From Terriglobia bacterium (GTDB taxonomy: Bacteria > Acidobacteriota > Terriglobia > Acidiferrales > UBA7541), in contig JAIQFG010000005.1 of NCBI GenBank assembly GCA_020073375.1, positions 1 through 64,000 on the forward strand: DNA of 64,000 nt. Reading direction: 5' to 3'. Numbering within the stretch: position 1 is the first letter of the stretch; each line of letters opens with the position of its first letter. Below are positions 23,772 through 33,050 of the stretch, in pieces. The notes below the pieces were generated by a model that saw nothing but the letters and a program-made list of their open reading frames with translations, was not told where the DNA came from and searched no databases. Made by a program: the position numbers and the translations under genes.

Positions 23772-25889
23772 TCATCCGACCGACGCCAGCCGATACCGCC
23801 GCTGCCACTCCCGAGGGAGCTGCGCGAGCAAGCGGCGGCGCGCGGGCTCGGCGGCCGGGGATTCAACCAGGGAAAGCGCCTCACGGCGCGCCAGTTCCAG
23901 CAGATCGAAATCGCGCAGCGGGTTGGCGAGGTGAAAGCCGAGCTCGCCATGCTGGCGCGTGCCGAAAAATTCTCCGGGACCGCGGATTTTCAGGTCGGTT
24001 TCGGCAATCTCGAATCCGTTAGTGGTGCGCACCATGGTTTCCAGGCGCAACCGCGCGTCGTCTCCCGGAGTTTTCGGAGCGATCATGATACAGGTTCCCT
24101 TTTCACCGCCGCGGCCGATGCGTCCGCGCAGCTGATGAAGCTGCGAAAGGCCGAATCGTTCGGCGTGCTCGATGACCATGACGGTGGCGTTCGGCACGTC
24201 CACGCCCACTTCGATTACCGTGGTCGCCACCAGCAAGTCGATTTCTCGCCGGCGGAAGCGGTCCATGACGTCTTCCTTTTCCTCGCTCTTCATGCGCCCG
24301 TGCAGCAGGCCGACTTTTCTTTCTGGAAACACGAATTGCTTCAGGCGCTCGTATTCCACGATGGCAGCCTTCAGCGAGCGCTGCGATTCGGCGGACTTGG
24401 ATTGCTCGATTACCGGGTAGACGACGTAGGCCTGGCGTCCGGCGGCAAATTCCCGGCGCAGAAATTCCCACACGCCCGGAAGATGCGCCTCGGACCGCCA
24501 ATTCGTTTCGATGGGCACGCGGCCCGGCGGCATCTGGTCGATCACGGAAATATCGAGATCGCCGTAGAGCGTGAGCGAAAGCGTGCGCGGGATCGGCGTG
24601 GCCGTCATCACCAGCACGTCGGGCGCTGCGGCCTTGTCCATGAGTTCCTTGCGCTGCAGAACGCCGAAGCGGTGCTGTTCGTCCACGATTACCAGGCCGA
24701 GGCGCGCGAATTCCACCGTAGGTTCGAGCAGCGCGTGCGTGCCCACGACCAGCTGCGCCTCTCCGGATTTCACGCGTTCAAGCGTTTCCCTTTTTTCCGC
24801 CGCCCTCACCCCGCTGACCAGCAGCTCGACTTTGTACCCCGCGCGAGAAAATATTTTTCGCGCGGCCAGATAATGCTGTCCGGCAAGAATTTCCGTGGGC
24901 GCCATGAGGGCCACCTGGTAGCCATTTTCAATGACGATGGTGGCCGCTTCGAGGGCCACAATTGTTTTGCCGCTGCCGACGTCGCCCTGCAGCAGGCGGT
25001 TCATGGGCACGGGGCGTTCGAGGTCCGCGGCGATTTCCGCCAGGGCTCGCTTTTGCGCGTCGGTGGGCTTGAAGGGCAGCACGCGCTTGATGGCTTCGCG
25101 GATGGCCGGCTCGCGCACGCGAAACGCGATCCCGGGCTGTTGCTGCGCGGCTTTTTTGCGCATGGCGACGCTCAGCTGGTAAAAGAAAAACTCCTCGAAG
25201 ATCAATCGCTGGTGCGCCTGCGAACGAAAGGCATTGAGCGCCGCGACCGCTTCGGTGGACGGCGGAAAATGAACAAACTGGATAGCGTCGCGCCGTGAAG
25301 GAAATTTGTAGCGCGCGAGAAGTTCCGCGGGCAGAGGATCGGTCATGGGCCCGGCAAATTTTTCAAGCGCCTGGTAAACGATCCGGCGCATCACGCGCGA
25401 GCTGATGCCGCCAATGGCTTCGTAAATCGGCACAATTCGCCCGACTTCGGTCGAGTCCGCATCGTCGGCGCCGAGCAATTCGTACTCGGGATTGATCATT
25501 TCGATGCGCCCCGGCCTGTTGGGATCGAGTTCCGCCTTCCCGTGCAGGACCATGCGCTGCCCGGGCTTGAGCTTGGATTCGAGATAATCGCCGTGAAAAA
25601 ATTTGCAGGGGAGCGAGCCGGTATCGTCGCGCACCAGCAGGTGATACATCCCGCCGCGGGCGCGCGTATACCTGACAAGGCTGCCGCTGGCCACTTGCGC
25701 CTGCAGCGTGTAGATCTGCCCGGGCGCGATGTCCCGAATCTTCGCGAAGTGGATGCGGTCCTCGTAGCGGAAAGGCAGATAGCCGAGAAGGTCGTCAAAG
25801 GTGCGCAGGCCGCGTTTCGCCAGCAATTCGGCGCGGTGCGGGCCGACACCTTTCAGGTACATCAATTCGGTTGTGGGCACGACCTTCAT
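23772..25889 (-). CDS. recG: ATP-dependent DNA helicase RecG
   Basis: A 705-residue superfamily 2 helicase that regresses stalled replication forks and processes recombination intermediates. The N-terminal wedge/OB region (residues about 60-250) is followed by helicase motifs: Walker A GDVGSGKT, motif II DEQH in VIVDEQHRFGVLQR, motif III TATPIPRTL, and motif VI HQLRGRIGRGG. The C-terminal text IRGPGEFFGTRQHGEL is RecG-specific. The start MKVVPTTELMYLKGVGPHRAELL contains the helix-hairpin-like opening usual for the family. Full length. Confidence 0.97.
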   Translation of the reverse strand: MKVVPTTELMYLKGVGPHRAELLAKRGLRTFDDLLGYLPFRYEDRIHFAKIRDIAPGQIYTLQAQVASGSLVRYTRARGGMYHLLVRDDTGSLPCKFFHGDYLESKLKPGQRMVLHGKAELDPNRPGRIEMINPEYELLGADDADSTEVGRIVPIYEAIGGISSRVMRRIVYQALEKFAGPMTDPLPAELLARYKFPSRRDAIQFVHFPPSTEAVAALNAFRSQAHQRLIFEEFFFYQLSVAMRKKAAQQQPGIAFRVREPAIREAIKRVLPFKPTDAQKRALAEIAADLERPVPMNRLLQGDVGSGKTIVALEAATIVIENGYQVALMAPTEILAGQHYLAARKIFSRAGYKVELLVSGVRAAEKRETLERVKSGEAQLVVGTHALLEPTVEFARLGLVIVDEQHRFGVLQRKELMDKAAAPDVLVMTATPIPRTLSLTLYGDLDISVIDQMPPGRVPIETNWRSEAHLPGVWEFLRREFAAGRQAYVVYPVIEQSKSAESQRSLKAAIVEYERLKQFVFPERKVGLLHGRMKSEEKEDVMDRFRRREIDLLVATTVIEVGVDVPNATVMVIEHAERFGLSQLHQLRGRIGRGGEKGTCIMIAPKTPGDDARLRLETMVRTTNGFEIAETDLKIRGPGEFFGTRQHGELGFHLANPLRDFDLLELARREALSLVESPAAEPARRRLLAQLPREWQRRYRLASVG

Positions 25890-26045
25890 TTTTTTGGGCG
25901 GGCTCTCCTCCCCGAGTCAGGACGAGCAAGTAGAGCCCGCACCCATTCTTTATATCACCGTACACATGCCCGCGCCGAGGCTTGCAATCGCCCACAGCAT
26001 GGGAAAAGATGGATGATTGGCGGTTCGGGTTGTCAGGAGGCGTGT

Positions 26046-29000
26046 TTGTCGCTGGAGCGGCTCGACGGGAAGGACATACGGGTTCTTCTGATCTGGATTC
26101 TCGCGGGCCTGGCCGGCGCGGGCGTCGCCTACAAATATTTCTTCCGGGCGTTTCCGGAAGCCTCGGTCGATTTCAAGGTGCCCCGCACGGACGCCCTGGA
26201 ACAGGCCAGGCAATTTGCCGGCGCGCAAGGCGCGCGGCTGGACGGAACCGATTCGAGCATCGTCTTCGATGTGGACGATACGGCGAAGACATATCTGGAG
26301 CGCGAAGTAGGCCTTGCAAGCGCCAACCAGATGATGCGGGACACGCTGCACATCTGGTACTGGCAGACGCGATTTTTCCGCCCCCTGCAGAAGGAAGAAT
26401 TCGACGTGCGCGTCGATCCCGCCGGCGGCATTGTCGGGTACACGCACGAACTTGAGGAAACCGCTCCGGGGGCCCGCCTGGAGCGCGCCGCGGCGCAATC
26501 CGCCGCCGAATCCTTTCTGCGCGACACGCTACATCTGGATCTTGCCCGCTACGAATTCCGCGAGGAAGAAGCGAACTCCACCGAGCGGCCAAACCGGCGC
26601 GACTGGAGTTTTGCGTGGGAACTGCGCGGCTTTCGGGCCAAGGACGCGCCCTACCGGCTGAACGTGACGCTGGCCGGGGATCGCGTCAACGGCTACAACG
26701 AATTCTTGAAAGTTCCCGAGGCGTGGGAGCGCGGCTACCAGCGCCTGCGCGAATCGAACAATCTGGTTGAGATTGTCGCGATGATCGCTTACGCCTTCCT
26801 GATCGGCGGATGCCTCTACGTCATCGTTTCGCTGGGACGCCGCGACCTGCTGGACTGGCGCGCTGGCCTGGTGCTGTCCGCGTTCCTCGCCGCGCTGTTC
26901 TTCATCATGACCATGAACCAGTGGACGATGGACCTCGCAACCTACGATACCAACACTCCCTACTCAAGCTTCATCCTCAACCAGGTGGGCAAGGCGGTGC
27001 TATTCAGCGTGGGCAGCGCGTTGCTGGTGCTGCTGGCCATCGTGCCGGGAGAACCTCTGTACCGCGTTTCGCAGTCGGACAAAATCAGGATTGGAGCGGG
27101 ACTGCAACTAGCCGGCATCCGCACGAAGGAATTTTTCAAGGCCAACGTCATCGGCATCTGCCTGGCCGCCGCGCAGATTGGATACGTCACCGTCTTCTAT
27201 ATCGTCAGCGGGAAGCTCGGCGCGTGGGCTCCGCAAGACGTAAAATATTCGGACATCGTCAGCACGCCGCTCCCCTGGGTGTCGGCCCTCACGATCGGAA
27301 TTTATGCCGCGACCAGCGAGGAATTTCTCTTTCGCCTGTTCGCCATCCCGTATCTGCATCGCATCACCAAATCCAGATTTCTGGCCGTTGTCCTCCCAGC
27401 TTTTGCGTGGGGATTCCTGCATAGCAATTATCCGCAGGAGCCGGCGTACATTCGCGGGATCGAAGTGGGGCTGATGGGCATCGTCGCCGGACTAGTGATG
27501 CTGCGCTGGGGCATCTGGGCGACGCTCATCTGGCACTACTCGGTCGACGCGTTTTTGATCAGCACGTCGCTGCTGCGCTCGCATGGCGCGTACCTGCAAG
27601 TGTCCGGAGCGATCGTGGGCTGCGGGGCGATGATCCCGCTCTCGGTCGCGGGATTTTTTTATTTTTCGCGCGGCGGATTTGAGCCCGCTGCCGATTTGCT
27701 GAACAGCGCCCGGCCAATCGGAGGGTCGCGGCCCGAGCCCGAGCCCGGCGCGGCAGAAGCGGCCGCTCAGGAAGCGGATTCAAACGCCGCTCCGGCGGAA
27801 ATTTCCACCGGCTATGCGGCCATGTCCACGCGCACTCTTGGCGTGCTGGCCGTTTGCGGCTTGGCGGGCCTTGCTCTTGTGGCGGGTGTAAAAAATGAAG
27901 CCATCGGCGACTTTGTCCGCTTTCAGACCAGCGCCGGCGAAGCCACGGCGCGCGCGGACCAGGCGTTGCGCGACCTCAAGATCGATCCCGCCACCTGGAG
28001 GCACGCCGCGATCGTCGTGTACACGTTCGACGGCTTCACCGACGAATATCTGCGGCGAGCGATCGGCATCCCCGCCGCCAACCGCGTGTATCGCGATGAG
28101 GTTCCCTCCGCATTTTGGTCCGTGCGCTATTTCCGCGATTCCCAGAACGAAGAGTACCGCGTGATTCTGAAGCCGGACGGATCGCTGCATTCGGTGCATC
28201 ACACATTGGACGAAAAAACGGCCGGAGCGAACCTTTCCAAGCAGGAGGCGCAGGCGCGTGCGGAAACGTATTTGCGGGACCAGAAAAAGATGGACCTCTC
28301 CCTGTGGAAACTGGTCGATGCACAGACGGATCAAAAACCCGCGCGCGCCGATCACACCTTCGAGTGGGAACAAATTGCCGCTCTGGATGCTGCATCGGGA
28401 CAGCAGGGCGCGCACATTCGCGTGCATCTTCAGGTTCAAGGCGACGAAGTATCCGGCTACCGCATCTTTGTGAAAATTCCGCAAGCGTGGCTCGACGCCG
28501 AAAGCCGCGAAACGCCCGGGCAACTCGCGCAGAAGTACGGCCGCGGCCTCGGCATGGCCGCGATCTTCATCGGTATTCTGATCGTTCTATTCCGCAACCT
28601 GAAGCATCCGGACCTGGGGCGGGTTCCCTGGCGCAGACTGACGAAATGGTCGCTGTGGGTGCTGGCCGCAACGGTCGTGATTCTGGCGAACCAGTTCCCG
28701 CAAGTTCTGCAGGAGTATGCAACGGCGACGCCGCTGGCGATGTATTACGCCAGCCAGGCGATAATACGTTTTTTTGGACTCTCCATCGACTTGGCTGGAA
28801 TCGTGCTGCTGCTGGGGATCGCCTGGTTTTTTCTGGAGCGCGCGTTCGGCCCCGGGCGCATTCCCGCATGGAAAGGCATGACCGCTGGATATTATCGCGA
28901 TGCGTTTTTCGTTGCGGCGTTCGGCTCGGCGGCCGTGATGGGGCTGGGCCGCCTGCCGGGATTGTTCGCGCGCTGGCCGATGATGCGCCACGACCTGCCC

Positions 29001-29447
29001 GCGAGCGTGCCGGGATATCTGGGGATGCTCAATCCCGCATCGGCGACGATTGCTTCGGCGTTGTCGGCGAGTTTTTTCACGGCAGGATTGGTGGGGCTGG
29101 CCGCCGGGTTGATTGCTGCCTACGTCCGCCCGCTGTGGATGCGCGGCGCGCTCCTGGTTTTGTACGCCGTACTCATGACCAGCAACGTGGCCACTCCGGG
29201 AGCATTCTTGCGCGACGCTGTGTTTCGCCTGATTGCGGCGAGCGTATTGTGGGCAGGCGTGACGCGCTTTGTGCGATTCAATGCGATGGGTTATTTCCTG
29301 GCTTCGGCGATGATCGCGCTGGCGCCCGGTGCGGTGGAATTGCTGCAGCAGCCGAATGAGTATTTCCGCGCGAATGGCTACGTGGTTGTTGCATTCGCGA
29401 TCGCCACGCTGGCCTGGCCCGCGATTTATTGGAAACGCGCGCAGTAG
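26046..29447 (+). CDS. Very large CPBP (CAAX) intramembrane protease with duplicated architecture
   Basis: About 1133 residues. Half 1: a membrane helix, an extracytoplasmic domain (about 35-245), then a helix bundle with the CPBP motifs SEEFLFR (Glu425, Glu426, Arg430), WGFLHSNY (His459) and WHYSVDAF (His497, Asp501). Half 2 repeats the layout: helix (GVLAVCGLAGLALVAGV), a second extracytoplasmic domain (about 620-820) clearly homologous to the first, and a helix bundle without CPBP motifs. Paired texts are YLEREVGLASANQMMRD / YLRRAIGIPAANRVYRD and VNGYNEFLKVPEAW / VSGYRIFVKIPQAW. CPBP enzymes cleave membrane substrates; the target is unknown. TTG 26046 is chosen for AGGAGG 5 nt upstream; ATG 26013 is possible. 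The TAG stop comes from a type A element. Confidence 0.85.
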   Translation: MSLERLDGKDIRVLLIWILAGLAGAGVAYKYFFRAFPEASVDFKVPRTDALEQARQFAGAQGARLDGTDSSIVFDVDDTAKTYLEREVGLASANQMMRDTLHIWYWQTRFFRPLQKEEFDVRVDPAGGIVGYTHELEETAPGARLERAAAQSAAESFLRDTLHLDLARYEFREEEANSTERPNRRDWSFAWELRGFRAKDAPYRLNVTLAGDRVNGYNEFLKVPEAWERGYQRLRESNNLVEIVAMIAYAFLIGGCLYVIVSLGRRDLLDWRAGLVLSAFLAALFFIMTMNQWTMDLATYDTNTPYSSFILNQVGKAVLFSVGSALLVLLAIVPGEPLYRVSQSDKIRIGAGLQLAGIRTKEFFKANVIGICLAAAQIGYVTVFYIVSGKLGAWAPQDVKYSDIVSTPLPWVSALTIGIYAATSEEFLFRLFAIPYLHRITKSRFLAVVLPAFAWGFLHSNYPQEPAYIRGIEVGLMGIVAGLVMLRWGIWATLIWHYSVDAFLISTSLLRSHGAYLQVSGAIVGCGAMIPLSVAGFFYFSRGGFEPAADLLNSARPIGGSRPEPEPGAAEAAAQEADSNAAPAEISTGYAAMSTRTLGVLAVCGLAGLALVAGVKNEAIGDFVRFQTSAGEATARADQALRDLKIDPATWRHAAIVVYTFDGFTDEYLRRAIGIPAANRVYRDEVPSAFWSVRYFRDSQNEEYRVILKPDGSLHSVHHTLDEKTAGANLSKQEAQARAETYLRDQKKMDLSLWKLVDAQTDQKPARADHTFEWEQIAALDAASGQQGAHIRVHLQVQGDEVSGYRIFVKIPQAWLDAESRETPGQLAQKYGRGLGMAAIFIGILIVLFRNLKHPDLGRVPWRRLTKWSLWVLAATVVILANQFPQVLQEYATATPLAMYYASQAIIRFFGLSIDLAGIVLLLGIAWFFLERAFGPGRIPAWKGMTAGYYRDAFFVAAFGSAAVMGLGRLPGLFARWPMMRHDLPASVPGYLGMLNPASATIASALSASFFTAGLVGLAAGLIAAYVRPLWMRGALLVLYAVLMTSNVATPGAFLRDAVFRLIAASVLWAGVTRFVRFNAMGYFLASAMIALAPGAVELLQQPNEYFRANGYVVVAFAIATLAWPAIYWKRAQ

Positions 29448-29542
29448 GACAGGCTTCAGCCTGTCGAGTTTGATGTTGCGGCGCAAGGCAAATTTGATGT
29501 TGCAGCCCAAGGCAAGAGCGACAGGCTTGAAGCCTGTCCTAC
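29444..29542. repeat. Type A palindromic element (copy 8), stop-to-stop between convergent genes
   Basis: The left end GTAGGACAGGCTTCAGCCTG supplies the TAG stop of the CPBP gene (29445-29447). The right end, GGCTTGAAGCCTGTCCTAC, supplies the TAG stop of the convergent permease on the minus strand (29541-29539). Between the arms a short tandem duplication (AAATTTGATGTTGC-like) is present. The element is the entire intergenic region. Confidence 0.9.
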
Positions 29543-30876
29543 TCACCCCTCGGAATCAACTTGCTCAGAAAATAGAGCCCCGCTCCGGCGGCTACGATGC
29601 CGATCCCGATGGCCAGTTCGCTGGTCGATCCCACGAGCTCAGCGCGGTTGCGCGCCATGGCCGCAACCATCAACGCCATGGGCGGCACACCGATGGCAAT
29701 CGCTCCCGCGAGGCCGCCTGGAACGCAGAACGGCCGCGCCAGTTCCGGCTCGCGAATCCGCAGCGCCACCAGCGCCCAGAATTCCAGCAGGATGCTCAGC
29801 CCTGTGAGCAGCACGTCCAGGATGAGACTTTTCTCAAAACCGAGCGGAAAGCAAATCGCCCACAAAACCGCGCACACCACGATCGCCACCCACGGCGCGC
29901 CCTTGCGGTCGAGTTTCGTAAAGATGCGCGGCAGGTAGCCGTCCTCGGCCATGACCAGCGGCAGGCGCGTGAAGGAAAGCATCAGCGCGCTGAACGACCC
30001 GATGGCGCCAATCACTCCGGCAACCGCGATGGCGATGGCCAGCGTCTCGCCTCCGATAATGTGCGCGACGTCCACCCAGCCTCCCGTCGTCCAGCTGTTG
30101 GGGTCGATTCCCGTGCGGGCCACCGCGCCCACGGGCAACACGTAGCTCACCACCACCAGAATCACGGCGCCGAACATGGCGCGCGAATAGGTGCGTTGCG
30201 GCGCCTCCACTTCGCCCGCGATGGTCGAGAGATTGTCCCAGCCCATGTAATTCCACATGGCGATGAGCACGCCGCCAAGCAGGTCCACGTGGCGCAGCGG
30301 GACCTGGGCGACATCGCCGGGGGCCCTTTCCATTCCGAGCGCGAAAATAATCAGGGCCACGAACGGCGCGAGCAGCGCAACGTTGAGCCACACGGAGCCT
30401 TCGCCCACCGAATGCACGCCCAAAAGATTCCACGCCGTGCACAATGCAATCATCGCGAATCCCAGGATCAGCCCGCGGTGACCGGAAACAAGCGAGGGCA
30501 TGAAACGGCCGATATAGGCGATGCATAGATTGGGGTACAGCGCCATTTCAAAAATGCTGCCTGCCATCGTGAGCCACGTTTCCTGAAATCCCCAGAAGCG
30601 CCCCATGCCGCGGCGCACCCAGATATAGAAGCCTCCTTCCTCAGGTATGGCAGTGGCCAGTTCGCTGACCATCAGGGCCGTCGGCAAGCTCCACAGCAGG
30701 GGCGTGATGATCAGGATCAGCAGTGTGGCCGCGTAGCCGGTTTTTTGAACGATGTCTTCGAGCCCGTACGGGCCGCCGGCAACCATGAAGTACGTGGCCG
30801 TGATCATGGGCACGACTGAAATTCTGCTCAGCGATTTCATCCCGTTTTTTGTGCCGCCTTTTTTCGGTGAGTTCAT
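29539..30876 (-). CDS. APC-superfamily amino acid/polyamine permease
   Basis: A 445-residue inner-membrane transporter with about 12 hydrophobic helices. TM1 has the unwound Gly region MVAGGPYGLEDIV. Other family texts are PEEGGFYIWVRRGMGRFWGF and IAMWNYMGWDNLSTIAGEVE, the latter typical of the LAT/amino acid-polyamine group. It imports or exchanges amino acids or polyamines using an ion gradient; the substrate cannot be read. The stop codon lies in a type A element shared with the convergent CPBP gene. Confidence 0.92.
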   Translation of the reverse strand: MNSPKKGGTKNGMKSLSRISVVPMITATYFMVAGGPYGLEDIVQKTGYAATLLILIITPLLWSLPTALMVSELATAIPEEGGFYIWVRRGMGRFWGFQETWLTMAGSIFEMALYPNLCIAYIGRFMPSLVSGHRGLILGFAMIALCTAWNLLGVHSVGEGSVWLNVALLAPFVALIIFALGMERAPGDVAQVPLRHVDLLGGVLIAMWNYMGWDNLSTIAGEVEAPQRTYSRAMFGAVILVVVSYVLPVGAVARTGIDPNSWTTGGWVDVAHIIGGETLAIAIAVAGVIGAIGSFSALMLSFTRLPLVMAEDGYLPRIFTKLDRKGAPWVAIVVCAVLWAICFPLGFEKSLILDVLLTGLSILLEFWALVALRIREPELARPFCVPGGLAGAIAIGVPPMALMVAAMARNRAELVGSTSELAIGIGIVAAGAGLYFLSKLIPRGE

Positions 30877-30936
30877 AAATGCCAGGGTCTATTCAATGGA
30901 CCAATTGGAGTTCTCACGAGTACCGAATTTTGTTGC

Positions 30937-31005
30937 CTGTAGCGCCCGCCTTCAGGCGGGCATCTTGGCGTCCACCAAGTGCCCGCCTGAAGGCGGGCGC
31001 TACAG
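30937..31005. repeat. Type A-like palindromic element (copy 9)
   Basis: A 69-nt near-perfect palindrome: CTGTAGCGCCCGCCTTCAGG ... CCTGAAGGCGGGCGCTACAG. It uses the same GTAGC outer frame with a different GC-rich hairpin (GCCCGCC/GGCGGGC). It lies between divergent permease and sigma-factor genes. Confidence 0.85.
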
Positions 31006-31092
31006 GACCGTGCTGGAACCGGTCCACGCGCGGATTCCTTTGCATCAAAGCCGAGGAGTCTTATACCATCCCCAATTCCCAAAGCGAAATGA

Positions 31093-31121
31093 ATTGATCC
31101 CGGAGCGATTGTCTAATACAT
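31093..31121 (+). promoter_or_regulatory. Possible promoter of the first sigma/anti-sigma operon
   Basis: TTGATC (31093-31098) and TACATT (31116-31121) are separated by 17 nt. Agreement with the consensus is moderate. No GAAC-type ECF promoter is evident. The remaining 330 bases between the divergent genes hold only the palindromic element. Confidence 0.35.
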
Positions 31122-31209
31122 TCTGATTGAACAGGTTAGGGGGCGGGCAGGACGGTCGGCCTGCCGGCGGATGCCGCCTACCTTTCCCCGCTTTGATGCG
31201 TCTAACAAT

Positions 31210-31959
31210 ATGGGATCTTTTGAGCACGAGCGGCCGGACACAAAGAACGACAGGCGAAAGGGCCAAGGGTCGGACTCTGAGATGGACGCTGACGGAATGA
31301 CAATCGCGTGGTCAGTTGACGGTGGGGGCGAACCCGGCGCCGCTCTCAGCGCATCCGGTCGGGCCTTGGCCGCTCCCGATGACCGCGCGCTGATCGAACG
31401 CGCGCAGGGTGGCGACCGCGAAGCGTTTGAAGCCCTGGTGCACCGCTATGACCGCGACGTCCTGCGCATCGCCCTGAACATCCTGCATAAGCCCGACGAC
31501 GCCCGCGACGTGTACCAGGAAGCGTTCCTCAAAATTTACAAAAATCTCCACCGCTTCCGATTCGAGTGCAGCTTCTATACCTGGATGTACCGCATCGTCA
31601 CCAACGTCTGCCTGGATTCCCTGCGCCGGCGAAAGAGCCGGCCGGAGGATCAGGCCCCGGAACTTGCCGTGAATCCGAGGGGAGATGCTCCCGGCGCCGA
31701 TTTTTTCGACCGCCAGCAGGATACGGGCGCGGAGTCGAACCCCGAACGGCGGCTGATGGGAATGGAAATCGGCGCGCGGATTTCCTCCGCCCTGCAACGG
31801 CTGACGCCGCGGGAACGGATGGTATTCGAGATGAAGCATTACCAGGGATTGAAATTGCGTGCTATCGGAGACGCGCTTGGCACGTCTGAAGAAACGGTGA
31901 AGAACTCGCTTTTCCGCGCGACGCGCAAACTGCGCGAGCAACTGGCAGAACTGCTGTGA
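31210..31959 (+). CDS. ECF-type RNA polymerase sigma factor
   Basis: About 249 residues. Sigma-70 region 2 is LIERAQGGDREAFEALVHRYDRDVL...DDARDVYQEAFLKIYKNLHRFRF...FYTWMYRIVTNVCLDSLRRRK. Region 4 is ALQRLTPRERMVFEMKHYQGLKLRAIGDALGTSEETVKNSLFRATRKLREQL. A Pro/Glu-rich linker separates the regions. The first 60 residues are poorly conserved-looking, and the start could be ATG 31210, 31282 or 31297. The downstream anti-sigma gene starts inside the stop codon (GTGA overlap), indicating translational coupling and a cognate pair. Confidence 0.9.
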   Translation: MGSFEHERPDTKNDRRKGQGSDSEMDADGMTIAWSVDGGGEPGAALSASGRALAAPDDRALIERAQGGDREAFEALVHRYDRDVLRIALNILHKPDDARDVYQEAFLKIYKNLHRFRFECSFYTWMYRIVTNVCLDSLRRRKSRPEDQAPELAVNPRGDAPGADFFDRQQDTGAESNPERRLMGMEIGARISSALQRLTPRERMVFEMKHYQGLKLRAIGDALGTSEETVKNSLFRATRKLREQLAELL

Positions 31960-33050
31960 GCGAACATTTGCACAACCCGGAGGAAGTGAACAGCGCCGTG
32001 AACAAGGCGTTGGACAAGACGGCTGCCGTCCGCTGCGAAGACATCGAGACGCTGGCGATTCTGCATGCGTGCGGCGAACTCGACGTGGCTGTGCGCAACC
32101 CGCTTGAGCAGCACGTGGCGCAATGCCCCGCGTGTGCCGCCGTTTTTTCCCGCGAAGCCAGTTTGTATCGAGCCGTCGCGTCGTTTGACCAGCCCGCCGA
32201 TTCCCTCGACCGCGCCGGCCTGCTGCTGGCCGAGTGCCGCAGCCAACTTGCCGAAGCGATTGACGATCACGAGGCCAAACGCAATCAGCCCGGCTGGCGC
32301 CCCGTCTTTTCTCCCGCGGCGTGGTGGTCAGTGCTGCGCGATACGCTGGTGTATCACCCGGCGATGAGCATGGCCGCGCTGGTGATCGTAAGTTTCATGG
32401 CGGGCGTGGCCGGACAGCGGACGCAGGTCGCCTCCACGCCTGTCACGCCCCACCCGGTAATGACCGTTTCCGCCGCTCCGAAAATCACCGACCAGCAATT
32501 GCACAGCGCACAGAGCGCCAGCGTCGGCTGGGTGTCGTCCGCGGATTCGCGCACGCCCACCGTGCAGGTGCAACTGATGTCGCCAACGCCCACCAGCATC
32601 GAAGGCGCTCCCGAGGACGCCGACGTGGAGCGCGCGCTGACGTTCGTGCTGGAAAACAGCCGACAATTCGATCCCGGCGCGCGCATGGATTCGCTCAACG
32701 TGCTCCGCACGCTTGCCGCCGATCCTGAAGTTCGCCGGTCGCTGTGCGACGCGGCCCGCTCGGACACCAATCCCGGCGTGCGCATGAAGGCCCTGGAATC
32801 GCTGCAGGGATTCGAGCAGGATCCGGCCGTGCGTGAAACGATTATGGACGCGCTGCAGAACGACGCCAATTCCGGCGTGCGCGTTTCGGCCATCAATCTC
32901 TTGCTGAATTCGCTCGAGTCCGGGAACGACCCCGGATCGGCGGACGCCCAGACGCTGGCCGTGCTGCGCGATCGCCTGCGAAACGATTCCAATAATTACG
33001 TGCGCCTGCAAAGCGCCGCCGCGCTGCGCGATCTCGGCGCGGGCAGGTAG
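31956..33050 (+). CDS. Anti-sigma factor with zinc finger, one membrane helix and HEAT repeats
   Basis: 364 residues. The N-terminal ZAS-type zinc finger has H-x3-C-x2-C in LEQHVAQCPACAAVF. A single membrane helix (MSMAALVIVSFMAGVAG) lies near residue 140. The extracytoplasmic C-terminal part (about 215-364) is a run of HEAT-like helical repeats (ALTFVLENSRQFDPGARMDSLNVLRTLAADPEVRRSLCDAARSD...). It should hold the upstream sigma factor at the membrane; the HEAT domain may sense an envelope signal (inference). The GTG start overlaps the sigma stop by 4 nt. The TAG stop is supplied by a type A element. Confidence 0.85.
   Translation: MSEHLHNPEEVNSAVNKALDKTAAVRCEDIETLAILHACGELDVAVRNPLEQHVAQCPACAAVFSREASLYRAVASFDQPADSLDRAGLLLAECRSQLAEAIDDHEAKRNQPGWRPVFSPAAWWSVLRDTLVYHPAMSMAALVIVSFMAGVAGQRTQVASTPVTPHPVMTVSAAPKITDQQLHSAQSASVGWVSSADSRTPTVQVQLMSPTPTSIEGAPEDADVERALTFVLENSRQFDPGARMDSLNVLRTLAADPEVRRSLCDAARSDTNPGVRMKALESLQGFEQDPAVRETIMDALQNDANSGVRVSAINLLLNSLESGNDPGSADAQTLAVLRDRLRNDSNNYVRLQSAAALRDLGAGR

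Noticed and set aside
23619-25298. A 559-codon plus-strand frame
   Set aside because: It is wholly antisense to recG, which has all RecG helicase motifs; the frame is rich in His, Arg and Gly as expected of a high-GC antisense shadow.
25542-26045. Upstream extension of the CPBP gene
   Set aside because: It overlaps the recG start region in antisense and lacks a signal or family sequence; AGGAGG before TTG 26046 marks the start.
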